Shown: positions 17,431 to 27,203, counted from the stretch's first letter. The stretch is DNA of 64,000 nucleotides from Acetivibrio clariflavus DSM 19732 (GCF_000237085.1 NC_016627.1:4638001-4702000); one strand, 5' to 3'. A program made the numbers and translations. The notes: a model not told the origin generated them from the sequence alone.

Positions 17431-18489
17431 TTAGTAAAGTACGTATACTCTTACCTTTCTGCGTCCGAATCTATCAGCTTCGCTCTGAGTTTCCACATAA
17501 AGGTCAATTTTGTTTCCTTTTATAGCGCTGCCTATATCAGCTGCAACTGCATATCCATAGTCAGGAGTATCTCCTAATCCTTCGATATAAAGTCTTGTAC
17601 CTAAGGGTATAACCTTAGGGTCAACTGCAACGATTCCCCTTTTAACCCTTACACCGGTATATGTAATACCAAATAGCGGATGATCGGGATGTTTTTTTGT
17701 ATCCTTATAAGATGCAGTATAAGCAGTTGCAGACATGTCAAGCACTTTTTTGTAACGTATGACCTCTCCCCTTGATACGGTATAGGTTGCTATAGTACCA
17801 TATTCAACTATTTCTTTCTCGGGTTCCTTAACAATAGTATCTGATATAAGCTTTCTTTCTACTTCCTTGCCATCTTCATACACTACCTTATAAGTTTTTT
17901 CACATACACCATCCTTACCCTTATTTACTACTTGTTCCACTCCTTGATCCATTGAATTGTTCGGTCTTCTGTCAATTTCATAAGGTATAATCTCATTTTT
18001 TGTTACTAGTTCATGCCTAACTCTGACGACTTTTATGTTCATATCTTTATAGACTTTGTCATTTGGATTTGCACCTTCTATTCTGTCGAGATCGCCCAAA
18101 CCGATTGAACTGTTTTTCAAAGCTTCCTCAACAGTATCCTTGCTCGTCATTACAGTAGTTTCTTTTCCATCAGCGAAAACTTTAATTGGTACTGCAGATT
18201 TGATATGTATTTTAGTAGTTTTATTCCTTATTAATTTTGTATCAAGAGGTAAACTTACATAGTCATATTCGTTAACTACTATACCTTTCTGCATAAGCAC
18301 ATCTTTTACGGTATTTCTCATTGTTTTAACAGTAATTTGAGTACCATTGTAATCAATTATAACATCGGTGCTAAACGCAAAAAAAATAAATACTCCAAAA
18401 ATTACTGTTGCTATTATAGTCAATAATGTAACTGTCAATGTCTTTTTTGAAAAATACCTTTTAATATTTTCTGCCAGCGGTAATAACAT
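17431..18489 (-). CDS. yabE: YabE-like cell wall protein with DUF348, G5 and 3D domains
   Basis: A 352-residue secreted or membrane-anchored protein related to resuscitation-promoting factors. It has an N-terminal membrane helix (LTVTLLTIIATVIFGVFIFF), two DUF348 repeats (IDYNGTQITVKTMRNTVKDV; IKVFADGKETTVMTSKDTVE), a G5 domain (about 195-265) and a C-terminal 3D domain with MSATAYTA, GVRVKRGIVAVDP, LGTRLYIEGLG and AADIGSAIKGNKIDLYV, whose three Asp give the domain its name. The 3D fold is a lytic transglycosylase-like barrel. An aggagg site precedes ATG 18489. Confidence 0.9.
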   Translation of the reverse strand: MLLPLAENIKRYFSKKTLTVTLLTIIATVIFGVFIFFAFSTDVIIDYNGTQITVKTMRNTVKDVLMQKGIVVNEYDYVSLPLDTKLIRNKTTKIHIKSAVPIKVFADGKETTVMTSKDTVEEALKNSSIGLGDLDRIEGANPNDKVYKDMNIKVVRVRHELVTKNEIIPYEIDRRPNNSMDQGVEQVVNKGKDGVCEKTYKVVYEDGKEVERKLISDTIVKEPEKEIVEYGTIATYTVSRGEVIRYKKVLDMSATAYTASYKDTKKHPDHPLFGITYTGVRVKRGIVAVDPKVIPLGTRLYIEGLGDTPDYGYAVAADIGSAIKGNKIDLYVETQSEADRFGRRKVRVYVLY

Positions 18490-18529
18490 GCAACTCCTCC
18501 TGTCAAAAATATTAAAGGGACTTATGGTT

Positions 18530-18558
18530 ATTTTAAGTTAAATTGGTTTCTTTGTCAA
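18530..18558 (-). promoter_or_regulatory. Sigma-A promoter of the yabE-like gene
   Basis: On the minus strand TTGACA (18558-18553) and TAAAAT (18535-18530) are separated by 17 bases, a near-consensus vegetative promoter. Transcription would begin about 34 bases before the start codon. Confidence 0.75.
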
Positions 18559-19116
18559 ATTTACTGGGAAAACGTAACTTCCGTACCTAATATTGCCCCT
18601 TATAATTTATATCCTATACACAGTCAGTTATATTTATTCATTTCCAGAGAATAAAAATTAGCATCCTTTATCTTTTATACTTAGTCTGCAATAAGATGCG
18701 CTTACTGGAGAACATTTTATATTTCCTAAGTATTCACAACAATTCCCATTCTAACTTTATAACAAGGCTTATACAGTTTTATGACAAAATTCAATTTACA
18801 AAGCTTATCAAATCCATTGAAACAGCAAATTGTATACAGGCAGATATTAAATATGTATGTACAGACAACAGGCACTTTACCTATTTGCAGCATAAGTATC
18901 ATAAATTGTACAAGTCTCATATGCGGGACATAAGCAGTAATATACATAAAAAAAATTATCTCCGGTCCTTGATTTCCTGAATATCCATTAACAGCATATG
19001 TCCCGGAAATAATTTTGTGAAAGATTTTATGTAAAATTTATACAGCAAATAACTGTAATTCAAAAGTCCAGACTAATTATAGTCCAAAATGAATAAATTA
19101 TATCATAAAAATTTTA
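18559..19116. other. Intergenic stretch with an 8-bp inverted repeat, no credible gene
   Basis: The longest open frames (94 residues at 18696-18980 plus, 73 at 18726-18947 minus) lack ribosome binding sites and have no family features, so I leave them out. GGGACATA (18925-18932) and TATGTCCC (18997-19004) are perfect inverted repeats 64 bases apart, and could close a structured RNA element downstream of tatD. Nothing else is recognised. Confidence 0.4.
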
Positions 19117-19881
19117 TTATATATTAAAAAGCTTTTTGGCATTGTTCAATGTAACATCCGCCACCGTTTCAAAGCTTATCTGTTTTATTTCTGCCACTTT
19201 TTCTGCCACAAACCTCACATAACTTGAATCATTCCTTTTGCCGCGGTGCGGTTCAGGCGTAAGATAGGGGCAATCGGTTTCGATCAATAGCTTGTCCAAA
19301 GGAATCCATCTAACTACTTCAACCAGCTTTTTTGCATTTTTAAAAGTCAGAGATCCTCCCACCGATATATAAAAGTTGTTGTTAAGCAACTCCTTTGCCA
19401 TCTCCAGACTTCCTGAGTAGCAATGGAAAACTCCACCCACCTCATTAGCCTTCTGCTGCTTGATTATCTCCAGGGAATCCTGATGTGCTTCCCTGTCATG
19501 AACTATAACAGGTAACTTTAATTCCTTAGCAAGGTTTATTTGTTGAGCAAACCAGTGCTTTTGAAGTTCTCGGGGTGCAAAGTCATAGTAATAATCAAGA
19601 CCGATTTCTCCGATGGCAACAACCTTACTGTCTTTTGCCAACTGGGCAATTTTATCCAAGGCATTGTCATCGGCATCACCAACTTCATGAGGATGAATTC
19701 CTACCGCCGCATACACATATTCATACCTATGGGCAAAGGCAAGGCTATCCTCACAGGATTTTACATCAGTGGCAGCATTGATAATATATGATACTCCGCT
19801 TTCATGTGCCTTTTCAATAACCTCATATCTGTCCTCTGCAAATTTATCATCATCATAGTGTGCATGTGTGTCAAAAAGCAT
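19117..19881 (-). CDS. tatD: TatD family metal-dependent DNase/hydrolase
   Basis: TatD proteins are TIM-barrel, two-metal nucleases. The start is ATG 19881 (MLFDTHAHYDDDKF); an upstream TTG would read through the ggag site. Motifs are FDTHAHYD at the N-terminus, VAIGEIGLDYYYD, PVIVHDREAHQD, GVFHCYSGS and LLIETDCPYLTPEPHRGKRN, covering all metal ligands. The protein has 254 residues. It is directly downstream of metG, as metS-yabD in Bacillus. Confidence 0.94.
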   Translation of the reverse strand: MLFDTHAHYDDDKFAEDRYEVIEKAHESGVSYIINAATDVKSCEDSLAFAHRYEYVYAAVGIHPHEVGDADDNALDKIAQLAKDSKVVAIGEIGLDYYYDFAPRELQKHWFAQQINLAKELKLPVIVHDREAHQDSLEIIKQQKANEVGGVFHCYSGSLEMAKELLNNNFYISVGGSLTFKNAKKLVEVVRWIPLDKLLIETDCPYLTPEPHRGKRNDSSYVRFVAEKVAEIKQISFETVADVTLNNAKKLFNI

Positions 19882-19932
19882 TTTTACTCCCAACTTTCAT
19901 AATATTCCTAAGCTAATTTAAATTACCGGTCG

Positions 19933-21897
19933 CTATCTGACTTTTGTTCCGCTATCAATAGCCTTATCCAAAGTTGCAAGAACCAGTTCCTTGCCGTCCG
20001 AAGCTGCCAATATCATTCCCTGGGATTCTACTCCTTTAAGTTTTGCCGGCTTTAAATTAGCTACAAGTATAACATTTTTACCTACCAGCTCATCAGGGGA
20101 ATAGTGTTTGGCAATTCCCGAAACTACCTGCCTTATTTCCTCTCCCATTTCCAATTTCAGCTTAAGAAGTTTGTCAGCACCTTCCACCTTTTCTGCTTCT
20201 AATACTTTGGCAACTCTCAAATCAATTTTTGCAAAGTCTTCAATGGTAATATATCCGTCTGAGCTGTTTTTATCTTCCTTTTGCTTCTTTGCCTCATCTT
20301 TTTGATCTTTGCTCTCAGCCTGCTGATTTGTGAGCTTCTCCAACTCTTCCATTTCCTTTTTGATATCTATTCTCGGGAAAATAACATCTCCCTTGTTTAC
20401 CTTTGCCCCAACAGGATATAATCCCCAATTCTTTGAATTTTCCCACTCAAGAATACTTTTATCTTCAATACCCAATTGCTGCCATATCTTTTCAGGAGTT
20501 TCAGGCATGAAAGGCTGCAAAAGAATGGATACAATCCTCAAGCTCTCAGCAAGATTGTATATTACACCTGCAAGTCTTGCTTTGCTTGACTCATCCTTAG
20601 CCAGCTTCCAGGGCGTTGTTTCATCAATATATTTATTGGTTCTGGATATGGCTTTCCATATTTCACTAAGAGCCGAACTAAACTGTAATTTATCCAAAAG
20701 CTCTTCAACCTTAGACGGTGTCTCCAAAACAATTTTTTTCAAATCTTCGTCAAAATCACCTGCTTGTCTTTCTTCAGGCATTACACCGCCAAAATACTTA
20801 TCTATCATTGTAACAGTTCTGCTGACCAGATTTCCCAAATCATTGGCAAGGTCAGAATTAATCCTGTTTATCAGTGCTTCATTGGAGAAAACTCCATCAG
20901 AACCAAAGGGAACTTCTCTCAAAAGGAAATACCTTATGGCATCAACTCCATATTTATCAACCAATATCACAGGGTCTACCACATTTCCCTTTGACTTTGA
21001 CATCTTGCCGCCTTCCAACAGAAGCCATCCATGTCCGTATACCTGCTTTGGCAAAGGCTCACCTAATGCCATCAGCATTGCAGGCCAAATAATTGTATGG
21101 AATCTTACAATTTCCTTACCTACCAAATGTACATCGGCAGGCCAGTATTTCTTATAATCTGCGTCATTTTCCGACATATACCCTAAAGCTGTAATGTAAT
21201 TGGAAAGAGCATCTATCCACACATATACTACATGCTTGTCATCAAAGGTAACAGGAACTCCCCAGTTAAAGGTTGTCCTCGATACGCACAAATCCTCAAG
21301 GCCCGGCCTTAAAAAATTATTCAGCATCTCATTTTGTCTTGACACCGGTTGAATAAAGTCAGGATTTTCTTCAATAAACTTTATCAATCGGTCCTGATAT
21401 TTGGACAACCTAAAGAAATAGCTTTCCTCTTTGGTAAGCTCCACTTCTCTTCCGCAGTCAGGACATTTACCGTCAACCAATTGGGTTTTTGTCCAGAAAG
21501 ATTCACAGGGAGTACAATACCATCCCTCATATTCACTTTTATATATATCGCCCTGGTCATAAAGCTTTTTAAAAATCTTCTGAACTGTTTGCTCATGTTC
21601 TTTATCGGTAGTTCTTATAAACTTGTCGTTGGTTATCTTCAAAAGTTTCCACAGTTCCTTTATACCTACAACAATCTCATCCACATATTGTTTGGGTGTA
21701 ACCCCTTTTGCTTCAGCTTTTCTCTGAATTTTCTGTCCGTGTTCATCAGTTCCTGTAAGAAACATTACATCATAGCCCTTAAGCCTTTTATATCGAGCTA
21801 TGGCATCGGCAGCAACAGTTGTATATGAATGTCCAATATGTAATTTATCGCTGGGGTAATAAATAGGCGTTGTTATATAAAAAGTGTTGTTTCCCAT
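19933..21897 (-). CDS. metG: Methionyl-tRNA synthetase with C-terminal tRNA-binding domain
   Basis: The enzyme charges tRNA-Met. Class I motifs are HIGH in SDKLHIGHSYTTVAADAIAR and KMSKSKGNVVDP. A zinc knuckle CTPCESF ... CPDCG lies near residue 125. After a charged linker (KDQKDEAKKQKEDKNS) comes an EMAP/Arc1p-type tRNA-binding domain (FAKIDLRVAKVLEAEKVEGA; SGIAKHYSPDELVGKNVILV) over the last 100 residues. The start is ATG 21897 after aggaga; the longer frame lacks a site. The protein has 654 residues. No T-box leader fits in the 141 bases upstream. Confidence 0.97.
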   Translation of the reverse strand: MGNNTFYITTPIYYPSDKLHIGHSYTTVAADAIARYKRLKGYDVMFLTGTDEHGQKIQRKAEAKGVTPKQYVDEIVVGIKELWKLLKITNDKFIRTTDKEHEQTVQKIFKKLYDQGDIYKSEYEGWYCTPCESFWTKTQLVDGKCPDCGREVELTKEESYFFRLSKYQDRLIKFIEENPDFIQPVSRQNEMLNNFLRPGLEDLCVSRTTFNWGVPVTFDDKHVVYVWIDALSNYITALGYMSENDADYKKYWPADVHLVGKEIVRFHTIIWPAMLMALGEPLPKQVYGHGWLLLEGGKMSKSKGNVVDPVILVDKYGVDAIRYFLLREVPFGSDGVFSNEALINRINSDLANDLGNLVSRTVTMIDKYFGGVMPEERQAGDFDEDLKKIVLETPSKVEELLDKLQFSSALSEIWKAISRTNKYIDETTPWKLAKDESSKARLAGVIYNLAESLRIVSILLQPFMPETPEKIWQQLGIEDKSILEWENSKNWGLYPVGAKVNKGDVIFPRIDIKKEMEELEKLTNQQAESKDQKDEAKKQKEDKNSSDGYITIEDFAKIDLRVAKVLEAEKVEGADKLLKLKLEMGEEIRQVVSGIAKHYSPDELVGKNVILVANLKPAKLKGVESQGMILAASDGKELVLATLDKAIDSGTKVR

Positions 21898-22038
21898 TGA
21901 ATATCCTCTCCTCTTAAAATTATCAATCACGTTTTAATATTAATATACATATATATTGCCCGTTTTTCAAGGAATTTAATTTTTTTTGGGTAACAAGACA
22001 CCTTCTAGGCACAAGATTGGAAATATCGGATAGCCGAA

Positions 22039-22572
22039 TTATCCTCCAAAAATAAAAGAGCAAATCCACACAGCTGCAATGATACCTACAAAATCTGCTA
22101 TTAAAGCTGCGACTAATGTAAATCTTATTTTTTTTATTCCCACAGAACCAAAATATACAGCAAGGGTATAAAAAATAGTTTCTGTTGTTCCCGTAAGTGT
22201 TGAAGCAAGTTTCCCAATAAAGGAGTCCGGGCCGTAGTTTTTAAGAATATCCGAAAGCAATGCCAAAGATGCACTGCCGGAAATAGGCCTTAAGAATACC
22301 AATGGAACAGTCTCGGAAGGTATTCTCAGGAAAGAAGTAACAGGTTTTAAAGCATAAACGATCAAATCAAGGGCACCCGATGCCCGAAACACACCGATTG
22401 CCACCAAAAGGCCAACAAGTGGCGGAATAATCCTCACTACAGTGCTTATTCCTTCCTTTGCCCCTTCAACAAAAACATCATATACTTTAACTTCCTTATA
22501 CATTCCGGCAGCTAAAATAAAAAGAATAATAGTCGGAATTGCATAGGAAGACATAATAGACACAATATCCAT
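22039..22572 (-). CDS. spmB: Spore maturation protein SpmB
   Basis: A 177-residue membrane protein with several helices and the family segment RPISGSASLALLSDILKNYG, followed by TGTTETIFYTLAVYFGSVGI. SpmA and SpmB are nucleoside-transporter-gate-type proteins needed for spore core dehydration in Bacillus. It begins 3 bases after the spmA stop codon, so the two are translationally linked. Confidence 0.95.
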   Translation of the reverse strand: MDIVSIMSSYAIPTIILFILAAGMYKEVKVYDVFVEGAKEGISTVVRIIPPLVGLLVAIGVFRASGALDLIVYALKPVTSFLRIPSETVPLVFLRPISGSASLALLSDILKNYGPDSFIGKLASTLTGTTETIFYTLAVYFGSVGIKKIRFTLVAALIADFVGIIAAVWICSFIFGG

Positions 22573-22575
22573 ACA

Positions 22576-23166
22576 CTACTTCACCTTACCCTTTCCAAAG
22601 GCAGACAGAATTTTCACGGAAATTATACCGGCAATAGTTGCACAAACAGAAGCAAACCATATTGTACCTATAATCTCTGTAGGATTTTTGGACCCTGCTG
22701 CCGAGCGAACTGCTATAATTGTAGCCGGAATTAGCTGTATACAGGATGTATTCAGCACCAAAAACATACTCATTTCATTTGTTGCAGTATCCTTATTCCT
22801 GTTTAATTTCTGCAGTTCTGCCATAGCTTTCAGCCCTAACGGAGTAGCTGCATTACCAAGACCTAAAAAATTAGCCACAAGGTTCATAACGATTGCTCCC
22901 AAGGCAGGGTGGTTTTTGGGTATTCCCGGAAACAAGAATTTCAGAACAGGTCTGACAACTCTTGAAATCGTCCTTATAATTCCGCTCTTTTCAGCTACAT
23001 CCATCAAACCGGTCCAAAGGCACATTATCCCAAGTAATCCTATGCTTAGTTCAATAGCACTTTTTGAAGAATCTACAACAGCTTTCGTAACGGCATCCAC
23101 TTTTCCGTTTAAAATGCCGACAATTATGCCGAAAACCAACATTCCAAACCAGATATAATTAAGCAA
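22576..23166 (-). CDS. spmA: Spore maturation protein SpmA
   Basis: A 196-residue membrane protein and the partner of SpmB. Typical segments are LSIGLLGIMCLWTGLMDVAE, HPALGAIVMNLVANFLGLGN and LVLNTSCIQLIPATIIAVRS. The start is a TTG at 23166, 8 bases after gggg. In Bacillus spmAB is expressed in the forespore; a sigma-F/G type promoter would be expected upstream but I could not pick one out with confidence. The gap 23167-23612 also holds the small palindrome AGCAACA/TGTTGCT at 23332-23348. Confidence 0.94.
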   Translation of the reverse strand: MLNYIWFGMLVFGIIVGILNGKVDAVTKAVVDSSKSAIELSIGLLGIMCLWTGLMDVAEKSGIIRTISRVVRPVLKFLFPGIPKNHPALGAIVMNLVANFLGLGNAATPLGLKAMAELQKLNRNKDTATNEMSMFLVLNTSCIQLIPATIIAVRSAAGSKNPTEIIGTIWFASVCATIAGIISVKILSAFGKGKVK

Positions 23167-23612
23167 TATTACAACCCCATATAATCATATATTTTATATA
23201 AAGGTAGTTTAAAAGAACCACCTCAACCTAAATAATTTATATGAAGTTCTTTAATTGTATATACTAACTTCTATGTTTTTTAATGCTTTGCATGGATTAT
23301 TGCATTATATTTAACTATGGTATATAATTACAGCAACAATTTGTTGCTTTGTCGTAACAATTTTTGATTTTTTCAAAGGGGGTATAATCATTTCGATTAC
23401 TCTATCTTTTTTGGAATTGCCAGTAAATTACTTACATTTTTATGGGAGTTATTTCTATAATGTGTAATAATCAGTACAATAATAAATAACTTACATGCTG
23501 ATAAGCAGCAATTTTCAGCCCTTTTATAATACTTTGCTTAAAATTCCTAGTATTATCTTACAATTTGACCACAAATTATTACTATATTCCAAAAATTTTT
23601 TAAAATAAGTTG

Positions 23613-23641
23613 TTGACTATTATTGGCATTTATGGTACTAT
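23613..23641 (+). promoter_or_regulatory. Sigma-A promoter of the abrB-like gene
   Basis: TTGACT (23613-23618) and TACTAT (23636-23641) are separated by 17 bases. Transcription would begin about 40 bases before the start codon. Confidence 0.6.
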
Positions 23642-23688
23642 AAAAATGAAAAGTTTGTCGAATACTGTAATATTTGAAGGAGGATTCA

Positions 23689-23931
23689 ATGATGAAATCT
23701 ACTGGTATTGTAAGAAAAGTTGACGAATTAGGAAGGGTTGTATTACCTATTGAATTAAGAAGGACTTTGGACATTGCTGAGAAAGATGCCCTTGAAATTT
23801 ATGTTGACGGTTCTACTATCATACTTAAGAAGTACGAACCGGCTTGCATATTCTGCGGTAATGCTAAAGACGTTTCCGTTTACAAAGGCAAAAACATATG
23901 TCCTGATTGCATGAGAGAACTGAAAAAATAA
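23689..23931 (+). CDS. abrB: AbrB family transition-state regulator
   Basis: An 80-residue DNA-binding protein with a swapped-hairpin AbrB N-terminal domain (GIVRKVDELGRVVLPIELRR). Its C-terminus carries two CxxC pairs, ACIFCGN and CPDCMRE, like Abh/AbrB proteins of clostridia. AbrB represses stationary-phase and sporulation genes. I start it at ATG 23689, after gaaggagg; the longer TTG frame would include that site. Two ATG codons are adjacent and either could be used. Position next to rsmI is as in Bacillus, though divergent from it. Confidence 0.93.
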   Translation: MMKSTGIVRKVDELGRVVLPIELRRTLDIAEKDALEIYVDGSTIILKKYEPACIFCGNAKDVSVYKGKNICPDCMRELKK

Positions 23932-23949
23932 TAATTGCCAAAAATAATT

Positions 23950-23981
23950 GGAGTTTGTGTAAACAAGCTCCTTTTATTTTT
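23950..23981 (+). terminator. Rho-independent terminator of abrB
   Basis: GGAG-TTTGT and ACAA-CTCC arms around gtaa are followed by TTTTATTTTT. It starts 19 bases after the abrB stop. Confidence 0.85.
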
Positions 23982-24113
23982 GCTGCTTTCCAGTTTTATT
24001 ATTACCTATTAACTGAATTTTATTCCAATTTAGAAATATAAACTTAAGTTTTTTATTTGCATAGACCTGTTTTTCAAATGTAGATTTAATTGTAAAAGAT
24101 TTTATGCGAAATG

Positions 24114-24971
24114 CTACTCCTGATCAATACCCAATAATTCTCTGTACACTTCTCTCTTGCTTATTTTCCTATCTTCTGCAACTTTTTTCATTGCATCTTT
24201 TTTATTAAGTCCTTCACTTATATATAAATTTAAATGTTCTTCAATACTCATACTTTCCCAGTCTTTTTTTTCGTTTTCCATTCTCTCTTCTTCACTGATA
24301 CCTTCAACTATAACTACAAACTCTCCTTTGGGAGATTCTTCTTCATATTTCTCAATGGCTGATTTAAGGTCACATCTAATAATTTCTTCAAATTTTTTTG
24401 TAAGTTCTCTGGCAAATACAACCTTTCTGTTTCCAAAAAAATCATATAAATCTTTCAAAGTATATAAAAGTTTATGGGGTGCCTCATAAAAAATCAAAGT
24501 CCTTACTTCATTTTTAAGCGTAGCCAGTCTTTCCCTTCGAGCTCTTTTATTCATAGGCAAAAATCCTTCAAACACAAAACGCCCTGTAGGAAGTCCCGAA
24601 ACAATCAATCCTGTAACTGCTGCAACAGGCCCAGGTATTGCTGTAACCTCAATGTCATTTTCAATACAAAGCTTAACCAAATCTTCTCCAGGATCTGAAA
24701 TACCCGGAGTACCTGCATCGGATACCAGAGCTATATTCTTTCCGTCAAGAAGTTGGCTTATAAGATAGTTTCCCTTTTCCCTCTTGTTATGCTCATAGTA
24801 ACTCACAAGAGTTTTTTTTATTTCAAAATGGTTCAAAAGCTTTATGGTCTGCCGCGTATCCTCCGCTGCAATCAAGTCAACCTCTTGAAGAGTTCTAATA
24901 GCTCTTAATGTTATATCTTCAAGATTTCCTATCGGTGTTGAAACAAGATATAGTTTTCCCTTCCCATTCAA
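24114..24971 (-). CDS. rsmI: 16S rRNA C1402 2-prime-O-methyltransferase
   Basis: RsmI methylates the ribose of C1402 in 16S rRNA. The 285-residue tetrapyrrole-methylase-fold protein shows LYLVSTPIGNLEDITLRAIR, LIAAEDTRQTIKLLNHFEI, ALVSDAGTPGISDPGEDLVK and LPTGRFVFEGFLP, all standard. It begins with TTG 24971, 9 bases after agagg. It follows the trmN-like gene, matching yabB-(yazA)-yabC in Bacillus; yazA is missing. Confidence 0.96.
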   Translation of the reverse strand: MNGKGKLYLVSTPIGNLEDITLRAIRTLQEVDLIAAEDTRQTIKLLNHFEIKKTLVSYYEHNKREKGNYLISQLLDGKNIALVSDAGTPGISDPGEDLVKLCIENDIEVTAIPGPVAAVTGLIVSGLPTGRFVFEGFLPMNKRARRERLATLKNEVRTLIFYEAPHKLLYTLKDLYDFFGNRKVVFARELTKKFEEIIRCDLKSAIEKYEEESPKGEFVVIVEGISEEERMENEKKDWESMSIEEHLNLYISEGLNKKDAMKKVAEDRKISKREVYRELLGIDQE

Positions 24972-25000
24972 TTTCCGTTACCTCTTTGAAACAATATATT

Positions 25001-25768
25001 TCACTGACCTCTGCAATATATTTCATTGATCTCCTTTGAGTAATTGCCGTTTTCGTTATAAACATAAAGCGGGTCCATCATTTTTAATTGCGGACGTCCT
25101 TGCCTTGAGCCTTTGATTAAAATTAAATTTGGCTTTTTATACGGCGACGGATGTACAAATCTTATATATTTTGGCTCAATAGAATAATTTCTCATTAACC
25201 AAATTATATCCACCAGTCTGTCTGGTCTATGTACCATTGCAAACTGTCCACCCGGCACCAAAAGCTTGGACGCAGCTTTAATGACATCTTCCAGTGTGCA
25301 TAAAATCTCATGCCGGGAAATAGCTTTTGTATCACTTAAATTAATAATTCCTCCACCGCGATTCATGTATGGAGGATTGGTTACAACAACATCAAAACTT
25401 GATGCTCCAAATAAGCTAACACTTTCTTTTATATCACCGCACACTATTTTGACCCGGTCCTCAAGGCAATTCATTTTCACACTTCTGCTCGCCATTTCTG
25501 CAATATCTTCTTGTATTTCCAAACCAACTATGGAACTTGCCTCAGTCTTTCCTGCAAGAAGTATGGAAATAATTCCCGTACCCGTTCCCAAGTCAATTAC
25601 AGAACTTCCCTTTTTGACATCGACAAAATTTGCAAGCAAGACAGCATCCAATCCAAAACGGAAAGCTTTGTTCTTTTGAATAATTTTTAATCCTTTATAT
25701 TGCAAATCATCTATTTTTTCATCTTCCAAAAGTTGAATATCCAAAACCAAACCATCCACCCTAAACAA
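25001..25768 (-). CDS. tRNA1(Val) adenine N6-methyltransferase-like (YabB/TrmN6)
   Basis: A SAM-dependent methyltransferase. Motif I is VIDLGTGTGIISILLAGK and the catalytic motif VVVTNPPYMNRGG marks an N6-adenine or N5-glutamine methylase; LEDEKIDDLQYKGLKIIQKN at the front and the terminal HRPDRLVDIIWLMR place it with YabB/TrmN6. The start is uncertain: TTG 25768 has no clear site, while TTG 25750 (LVLDIQ) follows agggtgg, giving about 249 residues. Confidence 0.88.
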   Translation of the reverse strand: MFRVDGLVLDIQLLEDEKIDDLQYKGLKIIQKNKAFRFGLDAVLLANFVDVKKGSSVIDLGTGTGIISILLAGKTEASSIVGLEIQEDIAEMASRSVKMNCLEDRVKIVCGDIKESVSLFGASSFDVVVTNPPYMNRGGGIINLSDTKAISRHEILCTLEDVIKAASKLLVPGGQFAMVHRPDRLVDIIWLMRNYSIEPKYIRFVHPSPYKKPNLILIKGSRQGRPQLKMMDPLYVYNENGNYSKEINEIYCRGQ

Positions 25769-25801
25769 GGTAATTTATCCGTAAACTTAAATAAATGCAG
25801 C

Positions 25802-25840
25802 AAAAAGGAGTCTGTATAAGGTTTAACCTCACTAGACTCC
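25802..25840 (-). terminator. Terminator after the ferredoxin gene
   Basis: GGAGTCT (25807-25813) and AGACTCC (25834-25840) pair, with a second small stem AGGTT/AACCT inside; on the minus strand TTTTT follows. It begins 14 bases past the ferredoxin stop and lies before trmN, so the ferredoxin message is probably separate from trmN-rsmI or read through only in part. Confidence 0.75.
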
Positions 25841-25853
25841 CTATTGAGCAATA

Positions 25854-26045
<192 letters not shown>

Positions 26046-26323
26046 TTATTAAGCTTAAAAACAAAAACCGCTCTATTATTTTATCACCAATTTAAAAGAA
26101 ATGAAACAACTTTTTTAATAAATTAGAACTTATTTTCATAACTAATCCATTTATTCCATATCGTAACAAAAATCTGCAGGTAATTCAAAATTCAGTTCAT
26201 ACCCAATACTTCATTCCAAACTGAAAATATCATTTTACTAAAAGTGCTTATAATAGTCTGTTGTGCTTTTGGGCTATTTTTCAAAAAACATAAAAAATAC
26301 TATACAATTAGAAAATCTATAAG

Positions 26324-27199
26324 CTAATCTTCAAGCTGTTTCAACTCATCAATATCAATATCCGGCTCCAACTCTTCTTTAGCAGCCACATCTTTAATTA
26401 TCTTTACCTGTTCTGCTTTATATACTTTCAAATCGGCTTCATTATCGTTGTCAAGTTTAACCTTTACCAACTCTTTAAGCAGACTTACTCCCATTACAAC
26501 CCCTTGTCCGTCAGGAGTTTCAACAATAGCTCCCTCTTTAGGAACACGGGTAAGAATTTCCTCATAGGCTTCCTGCTCATATTTTAAGCAGCACATTAAT
26601 CTTCCGCATGCTCCGGAAATCTTTGTAGGGTTTAAAGACAGTCCCTGCTCTTTAGCCATCTTTATGGAAACCGGCTGGAAATCACCCAAAAAGGAATTAC
26701 AGCACAAAACTCTTCCGCATACGCCAAGACCGCCCATCATCTTTGCTTCGTCTCTAACTCCTATTTGGCGAAGTTCAATTCTTGTTCTAAAAACCGATGC
26801 AAGGTCTTTCACCAATTCCCTGAAGTCTACTCTTCCGTCTGCAGTAAAATAAAACAATACTTTATTGTTATCAAAAGTATATTCTACATCTATCAGCTTC
26901 ATTTCCAGCTTGTGATCGCTTATTTTTTTCAAGCATATGTCAAAAGCTTCTTTTTCTTTTTTAGTATTTTCTTCATAGTGTTTTTTATCTTCATCATCAG
27001 CTATCCTTATAACCCTTTTCAGGGGAGGAACTATTTCCTCTTCAGGGACTTCCGTATTAGGAACAACAACAAGTCCAAATTCTATTCCTCTTGCTGTCTC
27101 AACAATAACATTTTCATTTAACTTTATATCTAAATCGCCGGGATCAAAATAATAGATCTTCCCGACTTTTTTAAATCTTACTCCAACCACCTTTACCAT
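26324..27199 (-). CDS. ricT: RicT/YaaT, PSP1 domain regulator of RNA processing and sporulation
   Basis: RicT (YaaT) forms the Y-complex with RicA and RicF in Bacillus, affecting RNase Y activity and Spo0A phosphorylation. The 291-residue protein has the PSP1 domain with CGRVLCCNSF and CGRLMCCLKYEQEAYEE, the Cys pattern that holds Fe-S clusters in the complex. The N-terminus is VGVRFKKVGKIYYFDPGD. ATG 27199 follows aggagg located at the end of holB. RicA and RicF are not in the window. Confidence 0.94.
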   Translation of the reverse strand: MVKVVGVRFKKVGKIYYFDPGDLDIKLNENVIVETARGIEFGLVVVPNTEVPEEEIVPPLKRVIRIADDEDKKHYEENTKKEKEAFDICLKKISDHKLEMKLIDVEYTFDNNKVLFYFTADGRVDFRELVKDLASVFRTRIELRQIGVRDEAKMMGGLGVCGRVLCCNSFLGDFQPVSIKMAKEQGLSLNPTKISGACGRLMCCLKYEQEAYEEILTRVPKEGAIVETPDGQGVVMGVSLLKELVKVKLDNDNEADLKVYKAEQVKIIKDVAAKEELEPDIDIDELKQLED

Positions 27200-27203
27200 T
27201 ACA

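Noticed and set aside
18696-18980. 94-residue plus-strand open frame (with a 73-residue one opposite)
   Set aside because: No ribosome binding site and no family features; probably chance in AT-rich DNA.
21898-22038. T-box leader for metG
   Set aside because: The gap is only 141 bases and lacks a T-box sequence and specifier hairpin.
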